Below, one piece after another: positions 1 to 9,873 of a stretch of 64,000 nucleotides of DNA. How positions within the stretch are numbered: the first letter of the stretch is position 1; the number at the start of each line of letters is the position of its first letter. Both the position numbers and the translations under genes were made by a program. The stretch covers positions 505,001 through 569,000 of the forward strand of contig CM059585.1 in NCBI GenBank assembly GCA_030407085.1, in the 5' to 3' direction. The notes under the pieces are model-generated. The model saw only the letters and a list, made by a program, of their open reading frames with translations, did not search any database and was not told where the DNA came from. This stretch comes from Trichopria drosophilae (Eukaryota; Arthropoda; Insecta; Hymenoptera; Diapriidae).

Positions 1-2
1 TG

Positions 3-3000
3 CGCGAGGGACCCCCACGCTGTTACAGGTGCCACGAGAGCGGACATCTGGCAAGGGGTTGTAAGAGCGCGGTCGATCGCTCGGCGCAGTGCTTCCGGTG
101 TGGCAAGGAGGGCCACAAGATTGAGGACTGCGTAGCCAAACACCGGGCAACGAGGAGGTTGGAGCACAGACCAACAATGGCTAAGGTGCTCCAAATAAAC
201 CTCAATCACTGTGCGGTGGCCCAGGACCTGATGTTTCAACTGGTCAAGGAGGAGAAGGCCGATATCGCCGTCATCAGCGAGGCTTACCGGGACCTTTGTA
301 AACCGAGCTGGGTGAAGGATTCCACCAGCAAGGCGGCCATCTGGGTGTGTGGGAATCTCCACATATCCAATAAGATGTCCGACCCCCTGCCCAGCTTCAC
401 GTGGGTGGAGGTGGCTGGTATAAGACTATACAGTTGCTACCTCCCTCCCAGTCTTACCATCGACGAGTTCCAAGGATCCCTGGAGGCCATCGTCGCCAGT
501 GCAAGAACCTCCCGACTCCCGTTAGCGATCGGGGGGGACTTCAATGCATGGGCGACGGAATGGGGTAGCGCGAAGACCAACCATCGAGGATATGCCCTCA
601 TTGAGGCCTTCTCGTTACTGGAGTTGGAGATTGCTAACACGGGGGGAAAGCCGACCTACTCCAAGGCCGGCAAGTCCTCCGTAGTCGACCTGACCTTCGT
701 CGACCCAAAATTAATGGGGGACGGGTTGGGCTGGAAAGTTAGCGACCGATACACGGGCAGTGACCATCAAGCCTTGGTGTACCAGCTCCAACTGACCGGC
801 AGACCAGTAGGAAAGGTGCAGAGCGCAAGCAAAGAGAGATGGGCACCGGCCACCTTCGATCGGGAAATGTTCCTCTACAGCTTGGAACAGACGGAGGTGG
901 AGGGAACAGCAGAGGAGAGAGCCCGATGCCTCTCCCGAGCCATAACAGCGGCTTGCGATGCCTCTATGGCCGTGAAGACAAATCCTCGCGGCCGACCCCC
1001 AGTTTACTGGTGGAACGAGGAAATCGCAAATATCCGCCGAGAGTGCCTTCGGGCTCGAAGGCTGCACCAGAGAGCAATCCATAAGCGCCGGTACTACCAA
1101 CTGGCCGCGGACTATGAAAGAAAGAAAAAGAGGCTCAAGATTGCCATCAAAGCCGCAAAAAGAAAGTGCTGGCAAGACTTTTGTGAGGAGGTGGACCGCG
1201 ATCCCTGGGGGCGACCGTATACAACGGTCATGAATAAGATCAAGCCCAGGGGACCCAACGCACCATCATGTCCATCCTTCCTTGGCAAAGTCGTCGGCCA
1301 TTTATTCCCAGAACAGCGGGAACGGCCGATTGGCACTGGCCTGATGGCAATTGCTGGTGCAGCCGAGCTGCCAGATGTTACCGAAGCCGAAGTAATGATG
1401 GCTGCTAAGAAGATCTCCACCCGTAAGGCCCCAGGAATGGATGGGGTACCTGGAATGGCAGTGAAGATCGCAGCGCTGAATGTGCCAACCTTATTCACAT
1501 TGACATTCAGTGCTTGCCTGAAGGAAGGATGCTTCCCGGCGCAGTGGAAGGAACAGATGTTGGTGCTGCTGTCTAAGGGAAACAAACCCCCGGACGACCC
1601 ATCCTCATTCCGACCGCTCTGCATGCTTGACATCTCCGGGAAGCTATATGAGAGGGTTATCTGTGCCAGACTGGAAGCAGCCATCGAAAATGCCGGAGGT
1701 CTTTCCGAAAACCAGTTCGGATTTCGGAAGGGGCGCTCAACCATCGATGCAATCAGCCGAGTGAAAGCAATAGCCACGGATGCCATCAGTGGCAGCCGAA
1801 ACACCAGGTGCATGTGTGCCATCATTGCCCTAGATATACGGAACGCATTCAATTCGGCCAGGTGGGATTGCATCATGCAGGCACTCGAAGATCTGAAGGT
1901 GCCTCTCTACCTAAGAGAAGCCATCTCAAGCTACCTAACAGAACGAACCCTGTATTATGACACCGATGACGGCAGGCACTCCTACAACATCACGGGAGGC
2001 GTGCCACAGGGTTCGGTTCTGGGACCCTTGCTCTGGAACGTCTTATATGACGGACTGCTCAGGCAATCCCTTCCAGACGGGGTGTCCATGGTAGCTTTTG
2101 CAGACGACCTTGCACTAATCGTCGTCGCGAAGACCATCGACGAGGTGCAATTTAGCGGAGATGAAGCTATCGAGGTAGTAGCTAGGTGGTTGAGCAACCA
2201 TGGGTTAGATCTGGCGGCTGAGAAGACGGAGGCGGTGCTCATCTCTCGAACGAAGAAAAGGGTATACGCCACCTTCACGGTGGAAGATAGGCAGATCAGA
2301 ACGGTGGACACTATTAGATATCTTGGAGTCACTCTAGATGCGCGGCTGTCGTTCAAACAACACCTAATGAACGCAGGCGCAAAGGCTTCCAAAGTGGCTC
2401 GTACGCGCTCCAGCATCATGCCCAATATGGGGGGGCCGAAACAGCCGCGACGGTCCCTGCTTTCATCGGTAGTAAGCTCCGTTATCCTTTACGGGGCACC
2501 GATCTGGGCTGATGCCATGAACATCCATAAGAGCTACGGAGCCACCTGCCGGCGGGCTTATAGAACAGCCGCCCTAAGAGTGGCCCGTGCCTACCGTTCT
2601 GTATCGGACATCGCTCTCTCGGTGGTCGCGGGACTCCCTCCCATAGACCTTCTTGCTATGGAGAGGGCAGCAGTACACCGCGAAGGCAGGTGTATAAGGC
2701 AGGACATCGCCGACCAGGAGCCGAACCACGACAAATGGTCCATGAGGACAATAGAAGAGTGGCAAAAAAGATGGGATTCAGCGGAGTCGGGGCGGTGGAC
2801 CCACTGCGTCATCCCAGATGTAGCAAAATGGACGGGCAGACAACACGGATACACCACCTTTCATCTCACCCAGGTGCTCACCGGGCACGGCTGCTTTCGC
2901 AGCTACTTACATCGTTTCCGCATTTACCAAAGTGCGGAGTGCCCGGCATGCCCTGCTGTCGACGAAGACGTGGCCCATGTCCTCTTCCACTGCCCGAGAT

Positions 3001-3191
3001 TTGCAGCGGAACGGGAACAGTTCCGGATCTCGGTAGGAGGACCACTAACACCTGAGGGCATTGGGGAATGTCTGCTTGCCTCACAAGAGGGATGGGACGC
3101 GGTGGTCATAATCGCCACCTCCATCATCGATAGGCTGAATGCCATCAGAAGAGAAGAAGACGGAAGAGGCAACAACATCGCCCAGACCTGA
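3..3191 (+). CDS. R1-clade LINE polyprotein: CCHC knuckles, endonuclease, reverse transcriptase (5' partial)
   Basis: One open frame runs from the window edge to TGA at 3189-3191. Two CCHC zinc knuckles (C-x2-C-x4-H-x4-C) lie at 21-62 and 90-131 and normally end ORF1. The endonuclease follows: LQINLNHC from 186, [13 protein letters not shown] near 532-570 and SDHQAL near 760. The reverse transcriptase has [51 protein letters not shown] and the catalytic FADD at 2097-2108. A C-terminal C-x2-C-x7-8-H-x4-C motif lies near 2938-2990. The first sensible start for an independent ORF2 is ATG at 177 (MAKVLQ). It would make target-primed cDNA of its own transcript. Odd point: knuckles and endonuclease share one frame without a stop, whereas R1-type ORF1 and ORF2 usually overlap in different frames. 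Confidence 0.9.
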   Translation, partial: REGPPRCYRCHESGHLARGCKSAVDRSAQCFRCGKEGHKIEDCVAKHRATRRLEHRPTMAKVLQINLNHCAVAQDLMFQLVKEEKADIAVISEAYRDLCKPSWVKDSTSKAAIWVCGNLHISNKMSDPLPSFTWVEVAGIRLYSCYLPPSLTIDEFQGSLEAIVASARTSRLPLAIGGDFNAWATEWGSAKTNHRGYALIEAFSLLELEIANTGGKPTYSKAGKSSVVDLTFVDPKLMGDGLGWKVSDRYTGSDHQALVYQLQLTGRPVGKVQSASKERWAPATFDREMFLYSLEQTEVEGTAEERARCLSRAITAACDASMAVKTNPRGRPPVYWWNEEIANIRRECLRARRLHQRAIHKRRYYQLAADYERKKKRLKIAIKAAKRKCWQDFCEEVDRDPWGRPYTTVMNKIKPRGPNAPSCPSFLGKVVGHLFPEQRERPIGTGLMAIAGAAELPDVTEAEVMMAAKKISTRKAPGMDGVPGMAVKIAALNVPTLFTLTFSACLKEGCFPAQWKEQMLVLLSKGNKPPDDPSSFRPLCMLDISGKLYERVICARLEAAIENAGGLSENQFGFRKGRSTIDAISRVKAIATDAISGSRNTRCMCAIIALDIRNAFNSARWDCIMQALEDLKVPLYLREAISSYLTERTLYYDTDDGRHSYNITGGVPQGSVLGPLLWNVLYDGLLRQSLPDGVSMVAFADDLALIVVAKTIDEVQFSGDEAIEVVARWLSNHGLDLAAEKTEAVLISRTKKRVYATFTVEDRQIRTVDTIRYLGVTLDARLSFKQHLMNAGAKASKVARTRSSIMPNMGGPKQPRRSLLSSVVSSVILYGAPIWADAMNIHKSYGATCRRAYRTAALRVARAYRSVSDIALSVVAGLPPIDLLAMERAAVHREGRCIRQDIADQEPNHDKWSMRTIEEWQKRWDSAESGRWTHCVIPDVAKWTGRQHGYTTFHLTQVLTGHGCFRSYLHRFRIYQSAECPACPAVDEDVAHVLFHCPRFAAEREQFRISVGGPLTPEGIGECLLASQEGWDAVVIIATSIIDRLNAIRREEDGRGNNIAQT

Positions 3192-3377
3192 AGAGCCAAA
3201 ACATCGGCGGAGGGCCTACTGAGGCAAAGACTGCCCCCCTCGAAGTAATGCCTTGCGGCGGTTTCCGAGGGGGGAATCACAGTCTGAGCGGAGGTGGTTT
3301 TAGCGGGTGGGAGCCCCGCACTCCTGCTGGCACCGGCTGGCAGGGATGGCTGGTAGAGCTTTCCATCGTCGCTTCGG
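3192..3377 (+). other. LINE 3' UTR with two hairpins
   Basis: This GC-rich segment between the stop codon and the poly(A) can fold. CCCCCCTCG at 3234-3242 pairs perfectly with CGAGGGGGG at 3266-3274 (9 bp, 23-nt loop). GCGGG near 3303 pairs with CCCGC near 3315. In target-primed reverse transcription by R1/R2-like elements the 3' UTR RNA is recognised by the enzyme; that these hairpins do so here is inference. No AATAAA lies immediately upstream of the A tract. Confidence 0.6.
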
Positions 3378-3386
3378 AAAAAAAAA

Positions 3387-3417
<31 letters not shown>

Positions 3418-3423
3418 CCACGA

Positions 3424-3499
<76 letters not shown>

Positions 3500-3510
3500 G
3501 CACGCACGCA
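3378..3510 (+). repeat. poly(A) followed by (CA)n / (CACG)n microsatellite
   Basis: Thirteen adenines (3378-3390) pass directly into CA dinucleotides, interrupted by CCACGAACG near 3418-3427, then more CA to about 3494, then a few CACG tetramers. It is the downstream flank of the R1-clade LINE and probably its target sequence. The apparent Thr-His and Cys-Val reading frames through it are artefacts of the repeat. Confidence 0.95.
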
Positions 3511-3584
3511 CCTATCGCATATATCACATATATCGCATATATCGCATATATCGCATATATCGCATATATCGCATATATCGCACC
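3511..3584 (+). repeat. 9-bp minisatellite, unit TATCGCATA
   Basis: About eight consecutive copies of a 9-base unit (TATCGCATA, one copy TATCACATA) directly follow the CA/CACG tract. Because the unit is a multiple of three, all frames through it read as three-residue peptide repeats. There is no spacer structure, so it is not a CRISPR. Confidence 0.95.
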
Positions 3585-3700
3585 GATCGCCTCGTCTATC
3601 AGTGCTTTATTTTGAATCATGTATATATACTAAGAATCTCGAGCAGCTCTCGCTTGCGAGAAAGATACTGCCATTTTCTTCAATCTGTGCTTTATTATTT

Positions 3701-3958
3701 GCTGCCATAACACCATTGCAGCAATAAAGTACAGCTAAACGGCTGTGCTGTGATTTGTGTAAATTCTTTGCTGTTGCAATGTCATCACAGCGACAAAATA
3801 CAGCTAAATAGCTGTGCTGCAATTTGACTCTGTCCGTTGCCGCCGCAACATCGTCGCAGCCATAAACTACTGCGCAATAGCATTTATAGCTAAATAGCTG
3901 TAAATGAAGTTGTGAAAACGTTGTGCCAGCTGTGTCTTTGCTGTCACAGCAAAAATAG
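3701..3958 (+). repeat. degenerate ~69-bp tandem repeat
   Basis: Units begin GCTG/GCCGCC at 3701, 3770 and 3839, with a partial fourth at 3940. Each unit contains CAGCTAAA followed by a GGCTGTGCTG-like segment, and the first two are both 69 bp. The third carries an extra insert of about 30 bp. No protein or RNA function is suggested. It may be part of a retrotransposon LTR, but no matching copy lies elsewhere in the window. Confidence 0.75.
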
Positions 3959-4549
3959 CCGTCACGTGTTACTTGGGTTTATTATTATATAATGTCCCAA
4001 AATATGTTCTGTATGTATATATGTATGAGTATGTAAATGTAGGTGTGGTCGCGTCATTTCCGTGTCCAATTATTTATTGCCGCGTAATTTATTCCGAATG
4101 ATTAAATTCATGACAATTTTATGTACAATGACTCCACACCACGTACCAACAACTCGATGACTAGATTTTAATTATGACTCTTAATATGGTTTTATTCGCG
4201 ATTATCGACCTCGAGGATGTTTGATATGTGTGTGTAAATTATTGTTTTATGACGAGTTCAATTATTATAAAATTCTCACTAACAAATATATTTTTAATTG
4301 AATGACTAAATATATAATGACGTGTTTTATTTCAACACCCAACGATTCCTATCTATAATTTTATTTTATTATATTGACTAATAAATTGACAGGTAAAATT
4401 TTATGTTTTGGACGATTTTTAAAGATTTATTAAACCATGACTCCGAATCGTTTCAACGTGGCCAAATAATCGATAATTGTGAGAAAAAATGCAAAATGAT
4501 AGTACTTGCTGACGCCATCTTGGATGCTCTCAGGTGCGTGTGACCATGA
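3959..4549. other. AT-rich spacer, nothing recognised
   Basis: No reading frame, inverted repeat or simple repeat stands out between the tandem repeat and the first recognisable BEL/Pao pol residues. The missing 5' part of the BEL element is not present in recognisable form. Confidence 0.6.
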
Positions 4550-7500
4550 TGACCTTCGCGAATCCCTTACTCGGTTTTGGGAGACCAAAAGAAATCTTCA
4601 ATGTTCATCCGGTTTTGGAGGATGATCAGAAATGCGAGCAGCACTTCCGTCATACGCACTCGCGATTGTAGAACGGAAGATATGTAGTCCGCATACCCTT
4701 TAGACATCCTTTTTCCTGAAACCATCCGAGATACCTATCCATGTGCAGTCCACTACCTGCAGTCAATCGAGCGACGCCTAAACTCGCGTCCTCAAGAAAA
4801 GAATGCATGTGATCAGTTCATGACGTATTATGAACATAGTGTATAGGTCTGGTAGTGTATCTGTCCCATCATCTAATCATCAAGACTGATAGCACCACGT
4901 CCAAGACTCGCGTTGTTTTTAACGCTTCGGCGCTATCCAATTGCGGTACCTCCCTCAACGAGCTTCAACTCGTTGGACCATCGCTTCAGTCAGATCTGTC
5001 ACTGATTCATTTGCAGTGGCGGACTCATCGTTTCGTCTACGCGGCTGACATTGAGAAAACGTACCGTCAAATCCGCGTTGACGAACGCAATATGGACCTC
5101 CAAAGGATCCTGTGGCGACTGTCTCCCACTGACGCAATTACCTCGTACCAACTCCTTACAGTTACATGCGGAACGGACAGTGCACCAGGACGAAGGAGAC
5201 GCCTTTCCCTTGGGCAAAACCACCCTCCTGTCAAATTTTTTCGTTGATGACTCCTTCTTTGGCGCTGATACAGTAAACGATATCAGACAAATTGGAGACG
5301 AACTTACGTCGCTCCTGAGCAAGCGACAATTTACTCTGCGCAAATGGGTTAGTAATGAGGTATCCTTACTCATGTATCTTGACGATACTGATGTCGGGTT
5401 GGCATGTGACAAGACACTCCAGACTGACAGTATCATCAAGATTCTCGGCATGGCACGACTGTTCGCTCCGCTCGCACCCGTAGTAATCACCGCCAAAGCA
5501 TTCCTGCTGCGGCTATGGCTATGTCAAGCAGACTTGCACACGCCATTGTTCGATGTGCTAACCAGTGCTTGGCACGCATTCTATGATGCACTTCCAAGTC
5601 TCGCCAGAATTAGCATTACAAGGTGGGTGAATTCTATTCCTTCGACCATGGTCGAACTTCATGGCTTTTCTGACACCTCATCAAAGGCATACGCGGCGGT
5701 AGTGTACGTGCGATGCAGCTACCCTTCTGGACAGTGCTCCACTGCATTACTGGCCGCCAAAAATCGAGTAGCACCTACTCAGATTCAAAAGGCTCCTGCG
5801 TTTTCGAACTGCCCGAATCAAGCTTGGACGGACTCTACTATTGTACTAGATTGGCTTCGTAGTAATTCGTCGCATTGGAAGACGTTCGTTGCAAACCGAG
5901 TCGCTGAGGTTCATACTCAACTTCCCGATGTTTCTCGGCGCCATGTACCAGGCATTGACAACCCGGCAGACTTAGCCTCTCGCGGAGTTCCCGCTATGAA
6001 TGTGACATATGGATATACAGTTCGCCCTGACGATCTGGAGAAAATCCTTATACGATTCTCTTCACGGGGTCACCTTCGTAGAGTTTTCACACGCATCCTG
6101 AGCGTGTCTCCTCATTGGAATACTCTCGTATATCCCAACGAACAGAATCCATCATATCCTGTGACAATTTGTCGAGTCGCCACCCGAATCTACGCCCTTG
6201 TACAAACAAAGCCATTTGCACAGGAGTTAGAGGTCCTCGCCAACAATGAGCCGACTTCTGACGGTTCACATCACTTACAGCTCAAGCAGAGTCTGCCCAA
6301 GTCAAGCTTATTATGGAGATTACACCCTTTCTGGACGCAAACGGTATTATTCGGGTAGGTGGATGACTTGGTCGAGCATGCTTCGACTATTCTACCGAGC
6401 ATTCGGTTACTTTACCTTCGGGATATGCATCACGTCTGAGAATCACTGACGCACATTTTGCGCAGCTTGCATGGTGGTATCAGCGTCACGTTAAGTACTA
6501 TACGTCAGCAAGAGTGGGTTTTACAGGCTCGTAAATCCGTCAGGTCGGTGATTGAACACTGTGTTGTCTGTGCCCGTCACCGCACAGTAGCCCCAACTGA
6601 GCTCATGGATTCATTGCCTCCGGTTCGCGTTTCACGTCCTATCCGTGCGTTTAACGAAAGTGGCGTTGATTACGCGGGTCTCTTTCAGATACATTACGCG
6701 GGCGACCGCGGGATGCGCTCCCATCCAGTCTACATTGCAATCTTTGTGTATATGGCTTCCCGTGCGGTTCATTTGGAAGTTGTTTGCGATTATTCATCTG
6801 CAGCCTTTCTCGCGGGATTCCAAAGATTTTGCTCACGTGAAGGTCTGCCGCGAGTCATGCACAGTGATTGTGGTACCTATTTTGAAGGAGCCAATAAAGA
6901 GCTACGTGCAGCGATGAAGTCCGACGAGCTTCGCGTTCGTGTCGCAAAAGAAGGCATCGAGTGGAGTTTCATTCCGCTTGCTGCACCACATTTCAGTGGA
7001 TTGTTGGAGGCAGAAGTGCGCTCCATGTAACGCCATTTCAAACGAGTACTCGATCCGCATACGCCTGCATACGAAGAGCTAGCAACTCTTTTATGCTGCA
7101 AAGAGGCATGTCTAAATTCGCGTCCACTGGCTCCGCTCACAGACGACGCGACATCGGGAGCCTCGATGCGCTGACGCCCGCCCATTTTCTAGTCAGCGGC
7201 CCGCTGGTTTCCGCATCAGCGCCACTTTTGTTAAATTTTAAGTTCGGTCTCACCACGCGTTGGCAACTATATAACCAGCTATTAGAGGAATTCTGGACAC
7301 GGTGGGCATACGATAATATCACTTCGTGTCAACATCAACAGTGCTTCGACTTCTCTGGCAGTTAGGCAGTTTGTTTTGCTGCATCATAGCAAGTTCCCTC
7401 CTTCAAAATGGGAGTTGGCTCGCGTCCTTGAAACTTACCCAGGTTCCGATGGCCTGGTCCGCGCGATAAAGTTACGCACCGCTAAGTCGGTACTCACTCG

Positions 7501-7570
7501 ACCTATCGCGAAACTGGCGCGCTTACCGATCGCGTTCGAAAATGACGCTTCGAAAACCCCCATGTTGTAA
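4550..7570 (+). pseudogene. decayed BEL/Pao retrotransposon pol
   Basis: The pol of a BEL/Pao LTR retrotransposon survives in pieces across all three plus frames. In order: remnants before the RT (FWE near 4580, CEQHF near 4640), RT (KTRVVFNAS at about 4900, ADIEKTYRQI near 5045, catalytic FVDD at 5240-5251 where YVDD is usual), a BEL-type RNase H region (ending HVP-x4-NPADLASRG near 5940-5985), integrase (H/C zinc region near 6460-6580, GVDYAG near 6664, HSDCGTYFEGA where SDNGT is usual), and the C-terminal LTPAHFL and RWQL blocks. At least five frame changes (for example near 5185 and 6356) and a nonsense codon at 7028-7030 disrupt it. It is inactive. gag is not seen. Confidence 0.9.
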
Positions 7571-8362
7571 GTTTGAACTGCTGTATTGAAGTGTATTAAA
7601 TTAGATTAAATTATTGCGGTATGACTATCGCAAGGCGGGCGGCAATGTTAACGTATGCATTGTCATACCGGCGTCGCGAGTCGAAGTCCGCCAGAGATAC
7701 TTTTTGCGCTATCTCTGGGCGAGCGTCAGTACTGTGCGCGCTATCTGTATCATACGTTACCAACTCCGCTTACATAATACGCTTTATTGTTTTGCATCTC
7801 GCGGCTTTCCAGGAATTGAGATTCGAATTTGAACCTCTGGTTCCATCCCCTGCGGCAGTACCTGGAAGCCCGACTAGATTTCCGGTGAATGCCTCGATAT
7901 ACGCAGACTTGTCACCGATCTCCACTACCAATCATCTCCGAGAATATCAGCAATCCGCACACTAAACGCACTTATTCTGAGTTGAATTCTTCGTTGTGAT
8001 CGCGAAGGCATATAGTTCTGAAATTCTGCGAAGCAAAGTGTATCCGATCTCACATGTGCCTATCATGAGTCACGATGACCCGGACTTTGAGACCCAGTCT
8101 CCGCTAATTTAAGTTTAATTTAGTGATAAAATATGTACACTTAAGAGAAATACAGTGTTACGAAAGGACAAAACTGCACTTGGAAGCGACATCGCACGCC
8201 TGAACCAAACGCAGGTCTGAGTCTGCAATTGCTACTATGAAATTTCGGCTTGAACCAACAGATGGTATTAAGAAAAGTTGTTGTCTTCCAACAGGTTTAT
8301 ATATTTACTATGTATTTACTAAGTATTACTTATAGAAATTGCCAAGCTAGTTAGAATCATAG
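7571..8362. other. BEL/Pao downstream region, possible 3' LTR start
   Basis: Pol ends at 7570. A purine-rich GGCGGGCGGCAA precedes TGTTAACG at 7646; BEL LTRs often begin TGTT, so a 3' LTR may start here. No matching 5' copy exists in the window and the LTR end is not obvious, so this is weak. Short open frames in 7614-7965 are not recognised. From about 8100 the sequence is ordinary AT-rich DNA. Confidence 0.3.
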
Positions 8363-8692
8363 TACAGTAGAACCCCGCTGTATTGTCGGGATTCAGCCTC
8401 GCTGGATTGGCAACCCGCTGGCTTGTCGGGATTCAGCCTCGCTGGATTGGCACTTCTCGGAATCCCTTTACCCCCACTACGCCGCTCGCCGCCTAAGGGC
8501 CGTGTCTAGTTAGACATACGCATCGGATTGGAGTTACAATAGGAAGCAGAGAGATGGTATGTGATTGGTCATGAACGTCACGTGATTCTGCCGTAGAGGT
8601 GGAAGCGATGCTTCCCCTATTGCCGAGAATCCAGCGGGGTTTGCGGGGAAGACTCGGAACCGACCGTGACAATCTAGCGGGGTTCTACTGTA
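8363..8692. mobile_element. pogo/Tigger-like MITE, TA-flanked
   Basis: TACAGTAGAACCCCGCT at 8363 is exactly repeated in reverse complement, AGCGGGGTTCTACTGTA, ending at 8692. Terminal repeats starting CAGTAGAACC within TA duplications are typical of pogo/Tigger members of the Tc1/mariner superfamily. The element is about 326 bp between the TA pairs and has no coding capacity. Inside the left half a ~39-bp segment (TTGTCGGGATTCAGCCTCG core) is duplicated in tandem near 8380-8455. It would need a transposase supplied elsewhere. Confidence 0.85.
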
Positions 8693-9762
8693 TAGTTATC
8701 TCTGCTATATTTTTGATCCTCGAAACTACGAAAAAAATAAAATAATACATTAAAAAAATTCTGTCTGTAGCTAGTTAATAAATAGAAACTAAAATATTTA
8801 ATCGCTTTTTCGTTCCAAATACAAAATTAAGAAGATTACACAAGTCTCCTCTAAAAACGGGAGCCTTCAGAAAAATACTGGACCACCGCCACTTTGAGAC
8901 GAATTCTCCAATGAAAATTGTATTTTACAGAACCTACTTCACAGTCCTGAATGTGCTGTAATTTCTTTCCCCCATTATGTAAAAATTATCAACTGTTTTC
9001 AATAGTTTGCAATAACAAAATTGTAATTAAGTATTCGTACCATTTTATATATTAACAATAAAAAAGTAGCTTTATAAAAATTATAGTATTAAGAAATATT
9101 CTGTAGATTTAATAATTTTAGTACGGATATAAATTGTGGGGAATTTTCGTCCACTACGAATGATGAACTTCTTAATAGTTAAACGCAATTGAGGTTTCAA
9201 AGCGAGATCTTCGTGAAAAATGAAAAAAAGCTAATTCTTATAACCGCCGATTTAAAAATTAATAATAACGGCAATTGTAAATTTTGTTTACTTACAGGTA
9301 CTTACTAAAACCTGAAATGTATTCGCATCCATATGAAAATTGAAAAAAAAACTAAACCAAATCTTCTATTCAGTACTAAACGTAAGCAATTGATGGATTC
9401 ATTAAATAGTACAATCATTTTTGTATCGTGAATGTCAGTAGAATAGCGTTTCAATCGAATTTCGAAGTCGAGTACTTAAAAAATAAGTTTAAAATAAACT
9501 GTGAAAATGTCAGCCCCATCAATCAAAATATTTTATGCGGCCACCAATATAAGAAACGTTGTTTTAAGAAATTTTTGTTAAACGGCCATGCTCGTCGCGC
9601 GCTCGTTATTAGTTTTTAAAATTGGATTCCAAAACCACGTAATAATTTGAAGTTTTGGGAGTCTATAATTTTTCACTATTCACTTCAATTTAAACAAAAA
9701 AACAAACATTTTTTTTACTACCAATAGAATCTTCATTACTAATGAGTATACTTCATTGAAAT
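8693..9762. other. AT-rich region, nothing recognised
   Basis: A single small open frame (9428-9619, 63 codons) shows no family features. No inverted repeats, RNA gene or regulatory motif can be supported. Confidence 0.6.
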
Positions 9763-9873
9763 TACACGGAAAAAAATAAATGGTTGTTCTAACTAATACG
9801 TAGTTATGCCTACCAGATAGATAGTAAATCTAACTACTTATTAGTTGAGACAACCATTTATTTTTTCCGCGTA
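9763..9873. mobile_element. short palindromic MITE
   Basis: About 107 bp bounded by TA on both sides. The left arm (CACGGAAAAAAATAAATGG onward) pairs with the right arm (CCATTTATTTTTTCCGCG) with few mismatches over some 34 bp, leaving a ~40-bp centre. The end CACGG(A) resembles the ends of the longer elements at 34262 and 59467, so they may share a transposase. No coding sequence. Confidence 0.75.

Larger units (their letters stand above)
1..3390 (+). mobile_element. R1-clade non-LTR retrotransposon (LINE), 5' end outside window
   Basis: The element enters from the left edge and ends in 13 adenines at 3378-3390. It holds the end of a gag-like region with two CCHC knuckles, an apurinic-type endonuclease, a reverse transcriptase and a short structured 3' UTR. 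It is clearly GC-richer than the AT-rich DNA that follows, and the reading frame is unbroken, so the copy looks young. The poly(A) abuts a (CA)n microsatellite with nothing between. R1-clade families such as Mino and Waldo are known to insert into AC or ACAY repeats, and this junction fits that habit. The 5' junction and any target duplication cannot be seen. Confidence 0.9.

Noticed and set aside
711..2425. Antisense open frames of 147-254 codons inside the LINE
   Set aside because: Shadows of the GC-rich reverse-transcriptase ORF; no recognisable domain.
3511..3584. CRISPR-like array
   Set aside because: Contiguous 9-bp tandem units without spacers in an insect genome; it is a minisatellite.
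3248..3727. Open frames with Thr-His, Val-Cys, Ser-His-Ile or Ala-Tyr-Ile repeats on both strands
   Set aside because: They are only translations of the CA, CACG and 9-bp repeats; no independent coding evidence.
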